Assembly: GCA_020427395.1 (NCBI GenBank)
Contig: JAGQON010000016.1
Location: forward strand, 1-64,000
Length of the DNA: 64,000 nt
Origin: Phycisphaerales bacterium
Lineage (GTDB): Bacteria > Planctomycetota > Phycisphaerae > Phycisphaerales > UBA1924
Reading direction: 5' to 3'
In this document: positions 35,915 through 45,704 of the stretch, piece by piece
Layout of the letters: each line of letters begins with the position of its first letter
How positions within the stretch are numbered: position 1 is the stretch's first letter
Translations under genes and position numbers: made by a program
The notes under the pieces: model-generated
The model's input: only the letters and a program-made list of their open reading frames with translations
The model's database searches: none
What the model was told of the DNA's origin: nothing

Positions 35915-36715
35915 TCAGCCGATCTTTGGGTAGAGCTTGTCAAAGCGGTGGATGAGGAGGAGCGAGACCGCGAGCATCACAGAGCCGATGAGGATCGGGA
36001 TCAGTAGCTTTGAGAAATCGGGCATCGCGTTGTGCATGAATACGGCGCGCGACTGCTCGATAATCACGGCCATCGGGTTAAACCGGAGCACACGCTGATA
36101 ATGCTCGGGCAGGATGGAGAGGTCGTACAGGATCCCGGAGACAAAGAAAGCCAGATGGAGGATCGTGGCGAGGATGTGCTTGAAGTCTGGAATAAACGGC
36201 GAGAGCATGGCCGCGAAGCATCCGAAGCCCGCGATCACGAGCAGCTCGATGAGTAGCAGGACCGGGATCACCAGCCAGGTCACGCCTGGTCTGTGCCCCG
36301 CGATCGCCAGTACCACGAATAGGATCATGAGCGTGACCAGAAACTTCACGCTATTGACCACCATGATCGAGAGCGGGAACACCGACTTGTGCAGGCTCAC
36401 CTGCTGCATGAGCGCTCTTGATGCGATCAGTGAGCCCGAGCAGCGGAGCACGGTCACGCTGAACCACTGCCAGAGTACGATGCCCGAGAAGAGGAACACC
36501 GCAAACCCCTCGCGACGCCCCTTGAGCACATAGTTGAAGGCGACATAGTACACGAGGAACATCAGCAGCGGCTGGAGGATCCACCACAGGTAGCCGGCGT
36601 AGGTCCGAGTCGCCTCGGCGCGGAGCTCTGCGACTGCGCGGTACCAAACCACATGGGCGGCGTGGGCCAGCGACGACACTCTGGAAACGCTCGTGGCGTT
36701 GGCACTCATGATCAA
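35915..36715 (-). CDS. Polysaccharide ABC exporter permease (Wzm-like)
   Basis: The 266-residue protein has six membrane spans and the ABC-2 polysaccharide permease motifs: an amphipathic N-terminus (VVWYRAVAELRAEATRTYAGYLWWILQPLLM), then LFSGIVLWQWF and a C-terminal VSLLLIHRFDKLYPK. With the Wzt-like ATPase it would export a lipid-linked glycan or glycoconjugate through the inner membrane. The start overlaps the methyltransferase stop. Confidence 0.9.
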   Translation of the reverse strand: MIMSANATSVSRVSSLAHAAHVVWYRAVAELRAEATRTYAGYLWWILQPLLMFLVYYVAFNYVLKGRREGFAVFLFSGIVLWQWFSVTVLRCSGSLIASRALMQQVSLHKSVFPLSIMVVNSVKFLVTLMILFVVLAIAGHRPGVTWLVIPVLLLIELLVIAGFGCFAAMLSPFIPDFKHILATILHLAFFVSGILYDLSILPEHYQRVLRFNPMAVIIEQSRAVFMHNAMPDFSKLLIPILIGSVMLAVSLLLIHRFDKLYPKIG

Positions 36716-38235
36716 ATCCGGCGCTTAATGGCCTTCTTCGCGCTGCGGTACACAGGGCGGAGCACGGTGCGTGCGATCGGTGTTCTGCGTGCGATCGACT
36801 TGGAGCGATCGAGCGCCCAGCGGAACCGTCGCTGGCGGATGATCTGGACGCAACGGGCAGGATCGTTGATCTGTTGCAGGTAGCAGTCGCAGGCAAAGAG
36901 CAGCTCGTTGACCTGCGATCGGAGGTCCGCGTTTTCCTGCGACAGCCGATCCGCCCAGGCACGGGTTTCACGCTCGCCCTGCTGGGCCAGATCCCTCGCG
37001 TGTTCCGCCTCGCGCACGGCGCAAGCCTGATCCTGTTCACGCTGGAGATTGCAATCGCTCTGGAAGAGCAGCTGCGTGACCTGAGTTTGCAGTTGCTGCT
37101 TCTGTTCCTGAAGCGTGATCGCCAGATCACGGTGCTTATCCCGCTCATTGACCAGCTCGAACGCCTGTGCCTCGAGTTGGGCGATCAGCTCGGTTTGATC
37201 AGTATCGCCAAGCCGCTCGCTCGGCTTCACCTCGATGAGTGAGTCCGCGATTGGCAGTTCGATATCATCCCTGACGCTCGCCAAAGCGGCGAGTCGTTCT
37301 TCGAGCAGGGGCAGCAGGCGGGGATAAATATTCTTGTAATACCCATCCGGGCTGTAGAGGACATCGGGATAGCGCAGCGGCACTCCCTCGCGTTGCTTCG
37401 TGGCGTGGGCGATCATCGTCTCACCCATCGATCGCGGCTCAAAGCCAAGCCCTGCGGCGAGATCCAGCACCCGATGCTCGCTCTCTATTGAGCTGTAGGC
37501 GTAAATAGTTCGGAACGCGTTCGTCCGCATCCCAGTCGCAACAAGAACGGACTGGAACACGATCGGGGTGTATTCGAAGCAGTGACGCGGCTCATGCGAG
37601 AGGTCCGGCTCGTAGAACCAGTAGGTCCACGGCGGCATCCCGACGAGATACTCGCGCAGCGTCTTGTAAGAGACAGCGTTGGGGACCGACATCACGAGGG
37701 TGCCGCCCATGGTGAGTGACGCGTTGATCCGCTCCATCACACCCATGGGATCTTCGTTGATGTGCTCAAGGACTTCGAAGAAAAGAACCGTATCGAACTG
37801 CTCAGAGATCGGCCAATCGGGCGTGCTGATGTCAAAGTTATAGGAATCGAACTCAATGCCGTCATCACCAACCCGAAGCTGCCGATGAATGATCGGATCG
37901 GACTGTTCTGGGTGCCACTCGATGCCGATCACCCGCCGGTAGCCGAGGTGCTTGGCAGCCCAGAAAGCCATGTACCCATAGCAGCCGATATCGAGCAGGC
38001 TCGATCGGTCGCTCTCGGCCTTGGGGATCATGCTCAGGGCGTGGGTCAGGCGCGTGCGGTGCCCACGCATATAGGTGTACTCGGTCTCATCGCCGTGCGC
38101 GCCGAGGAAATCGAGCGTGGCATCGACGATCTCGCCCGCCTCTTCCATGCTCAGGTAGGTGCGAGAATCGCCGGGTGATTCGGGCAGCGTAGGACCCTCG
38201 CTGAGCACATGATCGATGAGCCATTGCTGGTTCAT
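36712..38235 (-). CDS. SAM-dependent methyltransferase with coiled-coil tail
   Basis: The 507-residue protein has a class I methyltransferase domain (about residues 60-260): a LLDIGCYGYMAFWAAKHLGY SAM loop, then DTVLFFEVLEHINEDP and GGTLVMSVPN. From about 345 to 470 it is a coiled coil rich in Glu, Gln and Leu, followed by a basic tail. Similar coiled coils in glycan-modifying enzymes set chain length or hold partners. It is coupled by ATGA overlaps to the giant enzyme upstream and to Wzm downstream. The methyl acceptor is unknown. Confidence 0.85.
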   Translation of the reverse strand: MNQQWLIDHVLSEGPTLPESPGDSRTYLSMEEAGEIVDATLDFLGAHGDETEYTYMRGHRTRLTHALSMIPKAESDRSSLLDIGCYGYMAFWAAKHLGYRRVIGIEWHPEQSDPIIHRQLRVGDDGIEFDSYNFDISTPDWPISEQFDTVLFFEVLEHINEDPMGVMERINASLTMGGTLVMSVPNAVSYKTLREYLVGMPPWTYWFYEPDLSHEPRHCFEYTPIVFQSVLVATGMRTNAFRTIYAYSSIESEHRVLDLAAGLGFEPRSMGETMIAHATKQREGVPLRYPDVLYSPDGYYKNIYPRLLPLLEERLAALASVRDDIELPIADSLIEVKPSERLGDTDQTELIAQLEAQAFELVNERDKHRDLAITLQEQKQQLQTQVTQLLFQSDCNLQREQDQACAVREAEHARDLAQQGERETRAWADRLSQENADLRSQVNELLFACDCYLQQINDPARCVQIIRQRRFRWALDRSKSIARRTPIARTVLRPVYRSAKKAIKRRI

Positions 38236-41200
38236 GCCGTCACCGCCTCTGCCCCGATGATGCGTTCTACCTCTGCGGGGATGTCGAAGTAGGGAAACAG
38301 CTCGCGGGCTTCATTGTACACGGCGTGGGCGCGATCCAACTCGCCCATATTGGCCAGATAGATGCCCAGCACCTGCAGCAGCACCCATCGGTTCTCGTCA
38401 AAGCAGAGTGTGTCGATCAAACCACGCAGAAGAGCGGCATTCCGTTCTGTTTGGTTGTACCAGTCGCCCGCGGTATGCCCGAATCGTTGTTCGATGAGTT
38501 CGGGCGTGATGGGTCGTTTGAGCCGGTAGGACAGCGACCCTCCCCAGCGGAGCTCATGATCGAGCTCAAAGCAGTCCTCAAGCAGCAGCATCGAGAGGTG
38601 GATGTGGGGGTGGTACTGGTGAATAAAGTCCTGCTGGATCACCAACGCCCGATCGATCAGGCGAGGGAAGAAGGTGCGGACGACATAATCGGTTACGGGC
38701 AACGCCTTGCAGAGATCCACGCCCAGGATCTCGATGCCCTGCTCGTCGCTATAGCCCGCCAGCATGACATCGCCGGGGCGGACATCGAGCAGCTCGCTGT
38801 AGTCGCTCAGGTTGTCCTCGAATACGCCGAGGAAGCTCGTCTGCCCCACAAAGTCCCGCTGCGGGTAGTTCTTCTGCAGGTGGCCAAGGATGTAATCGTC
38901 GTCGATCTCGAACAGGTCGTAGACGCGGATGAGTCCGTCGAGCTTGTCGCGGTGGGCATCGAGCAGCGGGTTCTGCATCAACCCCTGCACCAGACTCATG
39001 GTCGTGCCTCCGACAAAGCAACCGGCGTCGACGATCGAGCCACGGAACTCGAAGCTCCGCCCAGCCTCGAAGTAGATGGCGAAATCTCCCTCGGTGAGCA
39101 TTGATGGGAATGATTCGAGTGAAGCGGGTGCGAGCGCACGGAAGCGCTTGAGCAACTCCTCGACACGTTGCTCGTTCCTCAGGCGTCCGGCCTGTTTGGT
39201 ATGCACCTCGATCAGCTGTGCCGGCTTGGGCGATTGAGCAGCCCTGGGATCAAAGTCTGGCTCTTCACTGATCGGGATTGGTCCCATGACAGGAGCCGAC
39301 TCGGCCATCCGAAGCTTGTAGTACTCGACCATGTACCGGGTCGGGATGGAGCCGGTGACCTTGCTGTAGAGGTCGTAGTCGTACTTCTGGAAGTCCAGCA
39401 CGCCCCGCAGCGAATCGAGCGTGTAAAACAGCAGCCCTCGGTCGAGCTCGCCCTGCGCATCCTTGAGGATGTGCCCCAGTGTTTCGATGACCGCGGTCTC
39501 CGCGCCCCGGCGGATACCGTTCTGGCGAAGCTTCATGACGAGATGCTCTGCGGTCTTGACGGCCGTGTTCCCCGTGTGCTGTTGGAGCCCGAACCGCTCG
39601 ATGTTTGCCTTGATGCAGTCCCAGATGAACCCCTGGCGACGGATCTTGCCGGAGTTCCAACCGGTGTTGGAGATGCTGTCGCTGCGGTCGCGGTAGGTGA
39701 TAACGATGTCCGGGATATAGAGAACCTTCCCTGCGGAGTAGTAGAGGAAGGGCGTATGGGGCAGGTCCTCGTGCTCGGCTGGCGGATACTCAAGCCCGGA
39801 GTCGAGATAAGTGAAGCGTTCGATCAGCGTGCCCCAAGCCCGCATCGGGACATACTGCCCGCCCGGGATGAATGACGCGCCGAGGTACGCGGCCTCACCG
39901 GACACGATCGAGCCCGGGGTTCCGTTCTGCGAGCGATCAAAGTCACGGTCGAAGCCCAGACGCTGCCCATCGCTCATGATCCGATCGCAGCTGCCAATGA
40001 CAACATCGCAGCCGCTCGCTTGCGCTTCACGCACCAGCGTTGAGACCGCCTTCGACGATGCGAAGTAGTCGTCTGAATCAAGGAAGAGCAGATAGTCGCC
40101 GGTGGCGTGCTTGACGCCGGTGTTCCGGGCGGGGCCGAGGCCCTGGTTCGCATCGTGGGTGACCAGCACGATACGGTTGTCTCTTTGGGCGTAGCGTTCG
40201 ACGATCGAGCGTGCGTGGTCGGGCGACTGATCATCAACGAAGATGATTTCCATGTGGTCGTAGTCCTGCGCAAGGACGCTCTTGATGCAATCCTCGATGA
40301 AGGCCTCGACACCGTAGAACGGGATAATGACCGATACCTTGGGCTCACGCGAAACACACAGCTGCGGCTTGAGTTCCACGCCGATATGCGTCATCCATAC
40401 GCGCAGACCGAGCGTGCGGAGGTCCTCTTCGCTGTAGCGTTCGAGGGCTTTGGTGAAGTATTCATTGGGCTTCCGCTCGACCCAGATTCGATCAGCCTCG
40501 ACCTCGAAGTACTTCTTCATGACTCCCAGCACCTCGCTGGCGCTGAAGAAGTTTGAGCACGACCCGATCATGGTGCCGTCGAGGTTGTGGACATACTTCA
40601 CGATCCCCTCGGCATCGGGCTCGGGAATACCCTTCTCATCTACCAGCAGGCGGACGAGTTGCTCGGGAGTGAGCGCCAAGTGCGACCAGTCGGGGATGGG
40701 GTTGTTGTCGGTGAAGCTGTACTGGACTGGATTGGTCTTCTTGCCGCCACCGGTCGCGAAGGTTGCCTCGAAGTCGTCGCCTCGCTCAGGCGAGTACCAG
40801 ACATGATGTCCCAGCGAGCCCGCCCACATCGGGCAGCCCTGAAAGTAGATCACGCCGTCGGGTTTGAGCAGCCGCTTGATCGCCAGGCACAGTCGCTCGA
40901 AGTCGGGGACATGCTCGATGATCGCGATGCCGTAGATGATGTCGAAGGTCGCGTCGGGCAGGTCCAGATCGCTGGCGTCACAGACCTTGAACTCAACACG
41001 GTCCGGCAGAGGTTCATCGCTCTTCCAATCGCCGATGTTGGTCGCGACCACCGAGTCGGCGCCATTGGCCATGAACAGTCGGGCCGAGGCGAGGTGGAAA
41101 TCGCTGCCGATTTCCAGCACGCGTTTACCCCGGACATCGACCCGCTCGCGGAGACGCTCGAACTCTTCGTAGTGGTAGTCGGCCGCGTTCTGGCGGACAT

Positions 41201-42821
41201 AGGCGGGGACACGCAGCGGGCGGTTCTGATGCGCTACCACATCTGCGAGCGTTTCGTCTGGGATCGAATCGTCGATGGTGTCTTCCGGCTCATCCAGCTC
41301 GATGGGAGCACCGAGCAGCGCATTCATCCGTGCTCGCTGCGTTTCGACATAGTGGTCGTAGAGCTTGGAGCACAGCTGGCGATGCTCGCTGAGCTTCTCA
41401 GGGTTGTCGATGAAATCGCGGGACTGCTCGGCAAGCCGCCGAAAATCCGCGGCCTGATGGTACGGGCTGGATGAATCGAGTCCGACACTCCCACCGGCTG
41501 TCGTGATGATCGCCGAGCCGTGCGACATGGCTTCGAGTGTCTTAATCTTGATCCCGGTGCCACCACGCTCCGGGTTGATGATCAGGTCGCACCGAGAAAA
41601 GAACTCATCCGGCGTATCGACCCGCCCGACCATGGTCGGGCTGACCCGCTGGAGCAGCGATCCGGGCACGAAGTCCTTGAGCGTCTCGCAGACGCCGCCG
41701 CCGATGAGGATCTCGCTGCGGCTACGCAGATCGTCATCCGCGGCCCAGTGACGCAGATACTCGCCAAGGTTCTGCTCGTTGACCCAGTTGCTCGAGCCGA
41801 AGTAACCGATTCGCAGCTTGTCGGTCGGGTCTGGGAATGTCGTTGCGACGCGATCGAAGATCGGTCCGATGACCTGCACACGATCGGGATCAACGAGCTT
41901 CCTGAATCCCTCGGCCTCGTGCTCCTGCATCGCGACGACCACATCGCTGCGCTCGCACGCCAGCTGTTCGCCCGCCTGATCAATACTGACCCAGCCGGAC
42001 TCGGGGTAGCCCTGTTCGAGCATGCGTCGGTTGCGATCGACAAAGCTGTCGTGCGTGAGCAGGACCTTGCGTGTGTAGGAATGCACACGATCAAAGACCG
42101 CGCTCATCCAAGGATAGTTGGTGATCGCGATGTCGTACTCGTGGCGATCGCATAGCTCGCCCACAGCCCGCATCGCCTCCATGCCGCACCAGTCGTCGAC
42201 ATGGATGTTCAGTCCGTTGTAGTTTGCGCCGGTCAGCCGAGATTCGACGGCGACTTCCTTATAGAGGTCATACTCGCGGAGGGCCGTGCGACGCATGTCC
42301 GCGCTGACCGCGCTGATATCGTACATGTAGTACACGACATGAACGCGATAGCCGGCGTCCTTGAGGTGCCCGAGCCATCGGCGCATCAGCGTCGAGTTGC
42401 CCTCCTGCTTGCCGGGGTGGAAGCTGGTGAAGAAAAGCGCATACTTCGGTCGATCGGTGTCCCCCGAATCAAGCCGCCGCTCAAGGTACTCGGCATCGAT
42501 GGCCTTTGCGGGAGTGTGCCGTGAAACCCAGACCGAGCAGTCGGGCTTCTTGATGGGGAATCGCTCGCATCGCTCGTAGTAGGGGACGAACCGTGCGCGT
42601 TCGGTGAGCCCGTGGCGATCGAGCTCGTTGAAGACGCTATAGATCTCACTCGGGCACCGACGACCAGCCAGTACCAGCCGAACATCATCGCGTCGGGCAG
42701 CGAGCTTCCGAAAGGCGGTGAGCAGTGGCTCGATCGGCGACTGGGTGGTGTCGAGCGGCATGTCCGCCCCGATCACCCGCACGCCATCAATGTCCCATGC
42801 GTGCTCCATGCGGCTGCTCAT
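38232..42821 (-). CDS. Giant fused glycosyltransferase/methyltransferase
   Basis: The 1529-residue protein carries several enzyme modules. Order: a short GT-B-like N-terminus (to ~90), a GT family 4 domain (about 120-505; RIGYFGSSNW, then a donor-site region), a class I methyltransferase (about 550-700; RVLEIGSDFHLASARLF, DIIYGIAIIEHVPDFERL), a GT family 2 domain (about 830-1050; SVIIPFYGVEAFIEDCIKSV, LFLDSDDY), a TylF/MycF-like O-methyltransferase (about 1255-1445; IVDAGCFVGGTTMSL) and a TPR-like end. This suggests stepwise sugar addition and methylation of one glycan without releasing it. The ATG at 42821 with AGGGG just upstream is preferred to an earlier GTG/ATG frame. It overlaps the next gene. 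Confidence 0.82.
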   Translation of the reverse strand: MSSRMEHAWDIDGVRVIGADMPLDTTQSPIEPLLTAFRKLAARRDDVRLVLAGRRCPSEIYSVFNELDRHGLTERARFVPYYERCERFPIKKPDCSVWVSRHTPAKAIDAEYLERRLDSGDTDRPKYALFFTSFHPGKQEGNSTLMRRWLGHLKDAGYRVHVVYYMYDISAVSADMRRTALREYDLYKEVAVESRLTGANYNGLNIHVDDWCGMEAMRAVGELCDRHEYDIAITNYPWMSAVFDRVHSYTRKVLLTHDSFVDRNRRMLEQGYPESGWVSIDQAGEQLACERSDVVVAMQEHEAEGFRKLVDPDRVQVIGPIFDRVATTFPDPTDKLRIGYFGSSNWVNEQNLGEYLRHWAADDDLRSRSEILIGGGVCETLKDFVPGSLLQRVSPTMVGRVDTPDEFFSRCDLIINPERGGTGIKIKTLEAMSHGSAIITTAGGSVGLDSSSPYHQAADFRRLAEQSRDFIDNPEKLSEHRQLCSKLYDHYVETQRARMNALLGAPIELDEPEDTIDDSIPDETLADVVAHQNRPLRVPAYVRQNAADYHYEEFERLRERVDVRGKRVLEIGSDFHLASARLFMANGADSVVATNIGDWKSDEPLPDRVEFKVCDASDLDLPDATFDIIYGIAIIEHVPDFERLCLAIKRLLKPDGVIYFQGCPMWAGSLGHHVWYSPERGDDFEATFATGGGKKTNPVQYSFTDNNPIPDWSHLALTPEQLVRLLVDEKGIPEPDAEGIVKYVHNLDGTMIGSCSNFFSASEVLGVMKKYFEVEADRIWVERKPNEYFTKALERYSEEDLRTLGLRVWMTHIGVELKPQLCVSREPKVSVIIPFYGVEAFIEDCIKSVLAQDYDHMEIIFVDDQSPDHARSIVERYAQRDNRIVLVTHDANQGLGPARNTGVKHATGDYLLFLDSDDYFASSKAVSTLVREAQASGCDVVIGSCDRIMSDGQRLGFDRDFDRSQNGTPGSIVSGEAAYLGASFIPGGQYVPMRAWGTLIERFTYLDSGLEYPPAEHEDLPHTPFLYYSAGKVLYIPDIVITYRDRSDSISNTGWNSGKIRRQGFIWDCIKANIERFGLQQHTGNTAVKTAEHLVMKLRQNGIRRGAETAVIETLGHILKDAQGELDRGLLFYTLDSLRGVLDFQKYDYDLYSKVTGSIPTRYMVEYYKLRMAESAPVMGPIPISEEPDFDPRAAQSPKPAQLIEVHTKQAGRLRNEQRVEELLKRFRALAPASLESFPSMLTEGDFAIYFEAGRSFEFRGSIVDAGCFVGGTTMSLVQGLMQNPLLDAHRDKLDGLIRVYDLFEIDDDYILGHLQKNYPQRDFVGQTSFLGVFEDNLSDYSELLDVRPGDVMLAGYSDEQGIEILGVDLCKALPVTDYVVRTFFPRLIDRALVIQQDFIHQYHPHIHLSMLLLEDCFELDHELRWGGSLSYRLKRPITPELIEQRFGHTAGDWYNQTERNAALLRGLIDTLCFDENRWVLLQVLGIYLANMGELDRAHAVYNEARELFPYFDIPAEVERIIGAEAVTA

Positions 42822-42941
42822 ACCCCTGCTCCCCCGGTTGAACGATAAATAACGCAAACCCATGGGGTTGCGGGTGCCTCCAGCACAGGGCTGATTATTC
42901 GCGGAGCACGCGGGAGGGTCAACAGCGGGGAGGGATGTGGA

Positions 42942-45704
42942 TCACTCCAAATCAGCCCGCCCCATGCCCGGCTCAAGGTACATCTGCACCCCGGGCTCAT
43001 CGATACGCTCATCGAAGAGGCGTATGGTGTCCTCGATCCTCTTGATGATCGCCGAGTAATACAGCTCGGTGTGGAAGAAGTAGCGGGCGACATCAGCATC
43101 GACGACCGTGACGCTGTCACCCTCAAGCTCTGGGGTGTGCAGGATCTTCCCGATCGAGAAGTTCTTGAGTGTCAGCGATCCCTCGCCCCCGTTGAGCAGC
43201 ACGATTTTCTTGAGCATGATCGCTCGCTGCAAGCGGACGATATCCCGCGAATCCTGAATCAGAATCGTGAACCGATCGATCCCGTCCGAGTTCGGCTGGT
43301 TCATATCCCAGAGCAGCTGCTGCCAGGTGTCACGGTTCGGGCAGTCCACAAGCGCGACCTCGGGGATGGGCTCCGAAGCCAGATCGCGCTGATCGAGCGA
43401 ATCACGCGAGTAGGTGTAGGTGATCGCGATCGCCTTGCCCGGGTTGAGCTTGAAGAAGCTCTCCGGGTTCTGGCCGTCGCCCAGTTTCGCAAGCATCGAG
43501 TCGAGGAAGCGGACATTGTACCCTTCGTAGTCCTTCTCCTCGAAGTAGATGATGCGGTGGGGGTTCACACGCTCGTCTACCTTTGTCCGCTTGATCAGCT
43601 CGTAGATCATGCGGTGCACCAGGATCTCCTCGCCAGGGATCGTGTCGTCCGTGAACTCGCTGAACGGCTCAATGTTGGCGAAGTTCTCATTGTTCTCGAT
43701 AAGGAGCTTCGCCAGATCACGGTAGATCCGCAAACGCTTGTTCTCTGCCAGGAACCGCAGATCGAAAACATCGTCAGCGCGGATGCGATACGCATCGCGG
43801 AACAGCTGATTGCCGGTGCTGTCAAAGAGGTCATCATCCTTGGGTAGGTTGCGGCTGATGATCTCGTTCTCCTCGAGCACATACGGCGTCAGAACGATGA
43901 TCACCTCGGTCTTCTCGTTTGAGCGGCGTTCCGATCGGAACGCGTGCCCGATGATCGGCAGATCGCCCAGAAGCGGGACCTTGTCCTGCGTGATCGACAT
44001 ATCGCGCGATACCAGCCCGCCGATGATGAGCGGCGTCTTGTTATCGATCCGAGCGTAGGTCTGCACCCGTCGTGTTGAGACGGTCGGCGCCGAAGCGAGC
44101 AGATCACCATCGGTCGAGCGGATCTCAAGATCTCGACCCGGTACCTGCGCCGACACCACGGTGTCGATCAGCATCGAGACGACATCACCCTCTTCACCGA
44201 TCCGGGGGCGGATATTCAGAAGGATGCCAGTCGCGAGGTACTTAAAGTTAAACGCGACCTTATTCGAGTTCCCCACGAAGCCTTCCTGGCTCGTCGCGAT
44301 CGGGATGTCTTCACCCACGCGGATCGTGGCCTGGCGGTTATCCAGCGTGAGCACGCTCGGGCGCGAGAGCACCTCGGCCTTACCTTCCTGCACGAGCGCT
44401 CGAAGCTCAACCGCCCAGTTCTTGACCAGCGTCCGATCTTCGATATTTGTAAGCCCGAGCGTGTCGGTCAGGCCGGTCGGGCTCAGCGAACCGAGCACAA
44501 AGTCGACGCTCCCTTGCTGATACGACCATTCAACGCCGAGTTCGTCCAGACCTTCCTCGCTGATCTCAAGAACCATGCCCTCGACGAACACCTGCTGGGC
44601 GGCCCGGTCAACATACGAATCCAGAAGCTGCTTGACAAGGCTCAGCTGCTCAGGGTGCGCGGGGTGATAGACGATCATGAGCTCGGAAGTGGGGCCCATG
44701 AGCACATTCGGGTTGAGGTTGCTCGCCTTGGTCGGCGTCGAGGTCTGCCCGAACGCGCCCGTTGCTGCGGCCTCATCGCCGACCAGCGCCATCTCGCCGG
44801 GGCCGGGCTCAGGGAGCAGCGTGACCATCGGGAGCTGATCAAAGTTCAGCGTCGCAGGGAGCTGATCCACGGCCCCGACGGTATTGATACCCAGACCCTT
44901 GAGTGACTTGAGTGCGTTCTGCGTGTCGACATAGCTGAGCTTGATGATCTCGCGGGAGAGGTCGCGCTGCGAGAGGCCCGTCCGCATCTGCTGGAGCTGC
45001 GCGATCGCGCCCGTCACCATCTCCTGCACACCATCAACGAGCGGGCTGGGGGTGACGGTCCCGTTCGCGTCCACATGAATTCCCTGCACCCAGAGCTGCG
45101 GGAGCTGTGAGATGTAGCTGACGAAGCCGAATCGAATCAGCGTCGTGGCGTTATCAGGTGCGCGGCTGATGAGCATCGGTCCGGCACTCACCGTCTCAGG
45201 GCGAGGACCCATCCGGGCTTCGACAACCGGCAATGCCGAAAGGAAACCCTTCTCGGTCTGCAGGCGGAGCGTAATCACAGAGATGAGTTCATTGATCTCG
45301 GCAAGGCTCATACGATCGAGCGTGATCAGCTTGCCAGCATTCTCCGGGATCTGGTAGACCTCTCCATCAAAGGCCGCCTCGGATTCGATAGCGGGCTTGC
45401 GTCGACTGGTCTCGCGGTTGAGTTCGTTGTGCTCGACCTGATCCCTGAGCGATGAGAGCATGCCCGGCGTGATGGCGGGCTCGCTCAACCGATCAAGCGC
45501 AGTGGCGATCCGTCGGAACGCCTCATCCTGATCGAAGTCCTCTGGGTCGATCATCGCGCCGTACGAGACGCGCGGCTCATCGAGCTCGATGATGTTCTTG
45601 CTCGAGACCTGCGATGCACACCCGACGGCCCACGCCGACCCAAGAACCACCGCAGCACCAATACACGAACGCCAAACCGTCTGCGAAGTGTCTGGTTGAA
45701 TCAT
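42942..45704 (-). CDS. Secretin-family outer-membrane protein with long C-terminal extension
   Basis: The 920-residue lipoprotein (lipobox ending AWAVGC) carries a secretin domain at about residues 365-625: QVFVEGMVLEISEEGLDELGVEW, the VLTLDNRQATIRVGEDIP motif and the VPLLGDLPIIGHAFRSERRSNEKTEVIIVLTPYVL close. It should form a gated ring in the outer membrane as GspD or PilQ do. The N-terminal ~360 residues hold a weak N-domain-like region. The ~295 residues after the secretin domain match nothing I know. No other type II secretion or pilus gene is in the window. It overlaps the ABC exporter by four bases. Confidence 0.85.
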   Translation of the reverse strand: MIQPDTSQTVWRSCIGAAVVLGSAWAVGCASQVSSKNIIELDEPRVSYGAMIDPEDFDQDEAFRRIATALDRLSEPAITPGMLSSLRDQVEHNELNRETSRRKPAIESEAAFDGEVYQIPENAGKLITLDRMSLAEINELISVITLRLQTEKGFLSALPVVEARMGPRPETVSAGPMLISRAPDNATTLIRFGFVSYISQLPQLWVQGIHVDANGTVTPSPLVDGVQEMVTGAIAQLQQMRTGLSQRDLSREIIKLSYVDTQNALKSLKGLGINTVGAVDQLPATLNFDQLPMVTLLPEPGPGEMALVGDEAAATGAFGQTSTPTKASNLNPNVLMGPTSELMIVYHPAHPEQLSLVKQLLDSYVDRAAQQVFVEGMVLEISEEGLDELGVEWSYQQGSVDFVLGSLSPTGLTDTLGLTNIEDRTLVKNWAVELRALVQEGKAEVLSRPSVLTLDNRQATIRVGEDIPIATSQEGFVGNSNKVAFNFKYLATGILLNIRPRIGEEGDVVSMLIDTVVSAQVPGRDLEIRSTDGDLLASAPTVSTRRVQTYARIDNKTPLIIGGLVSRDMSITQDKVPLLGDLPIIGHAFRSERRSNEKTEVIIVLTPYVLEENEIISRNLPKDDDLFDSTGNQLFRDAYRIRADDVFDLRFLAENKRLRIYRDLAKLLIENNENFANIEPFSEFTDDTIPGEEILVHRMIYELIKRTKVDERVNPHRIIYFEEKDYEGYNVRFLDSMLAKLGDGQNPESFFKLNPGKAIAITYTYSRDSLDQRDLASEPIPEVALVDCPNRDTWQQLLWDMNQPNSDGIDRFTILIQDSRDIVRLQRAIMLKKIVLLNGGEGSLTLKNFSIGKILHTPELEGDSVTVVDADVARYFFHTELYYSAIIKRIEDTIRLFDERIDEPGVQMYLEPGMGRADLE

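Noticed and set aside
42822..42863. Earlier start of the giant glycan enzyme
   Set aside because: The 14 extra codons lie before the AGGGG-type site of ATG 42821 and add nothing recognisable.
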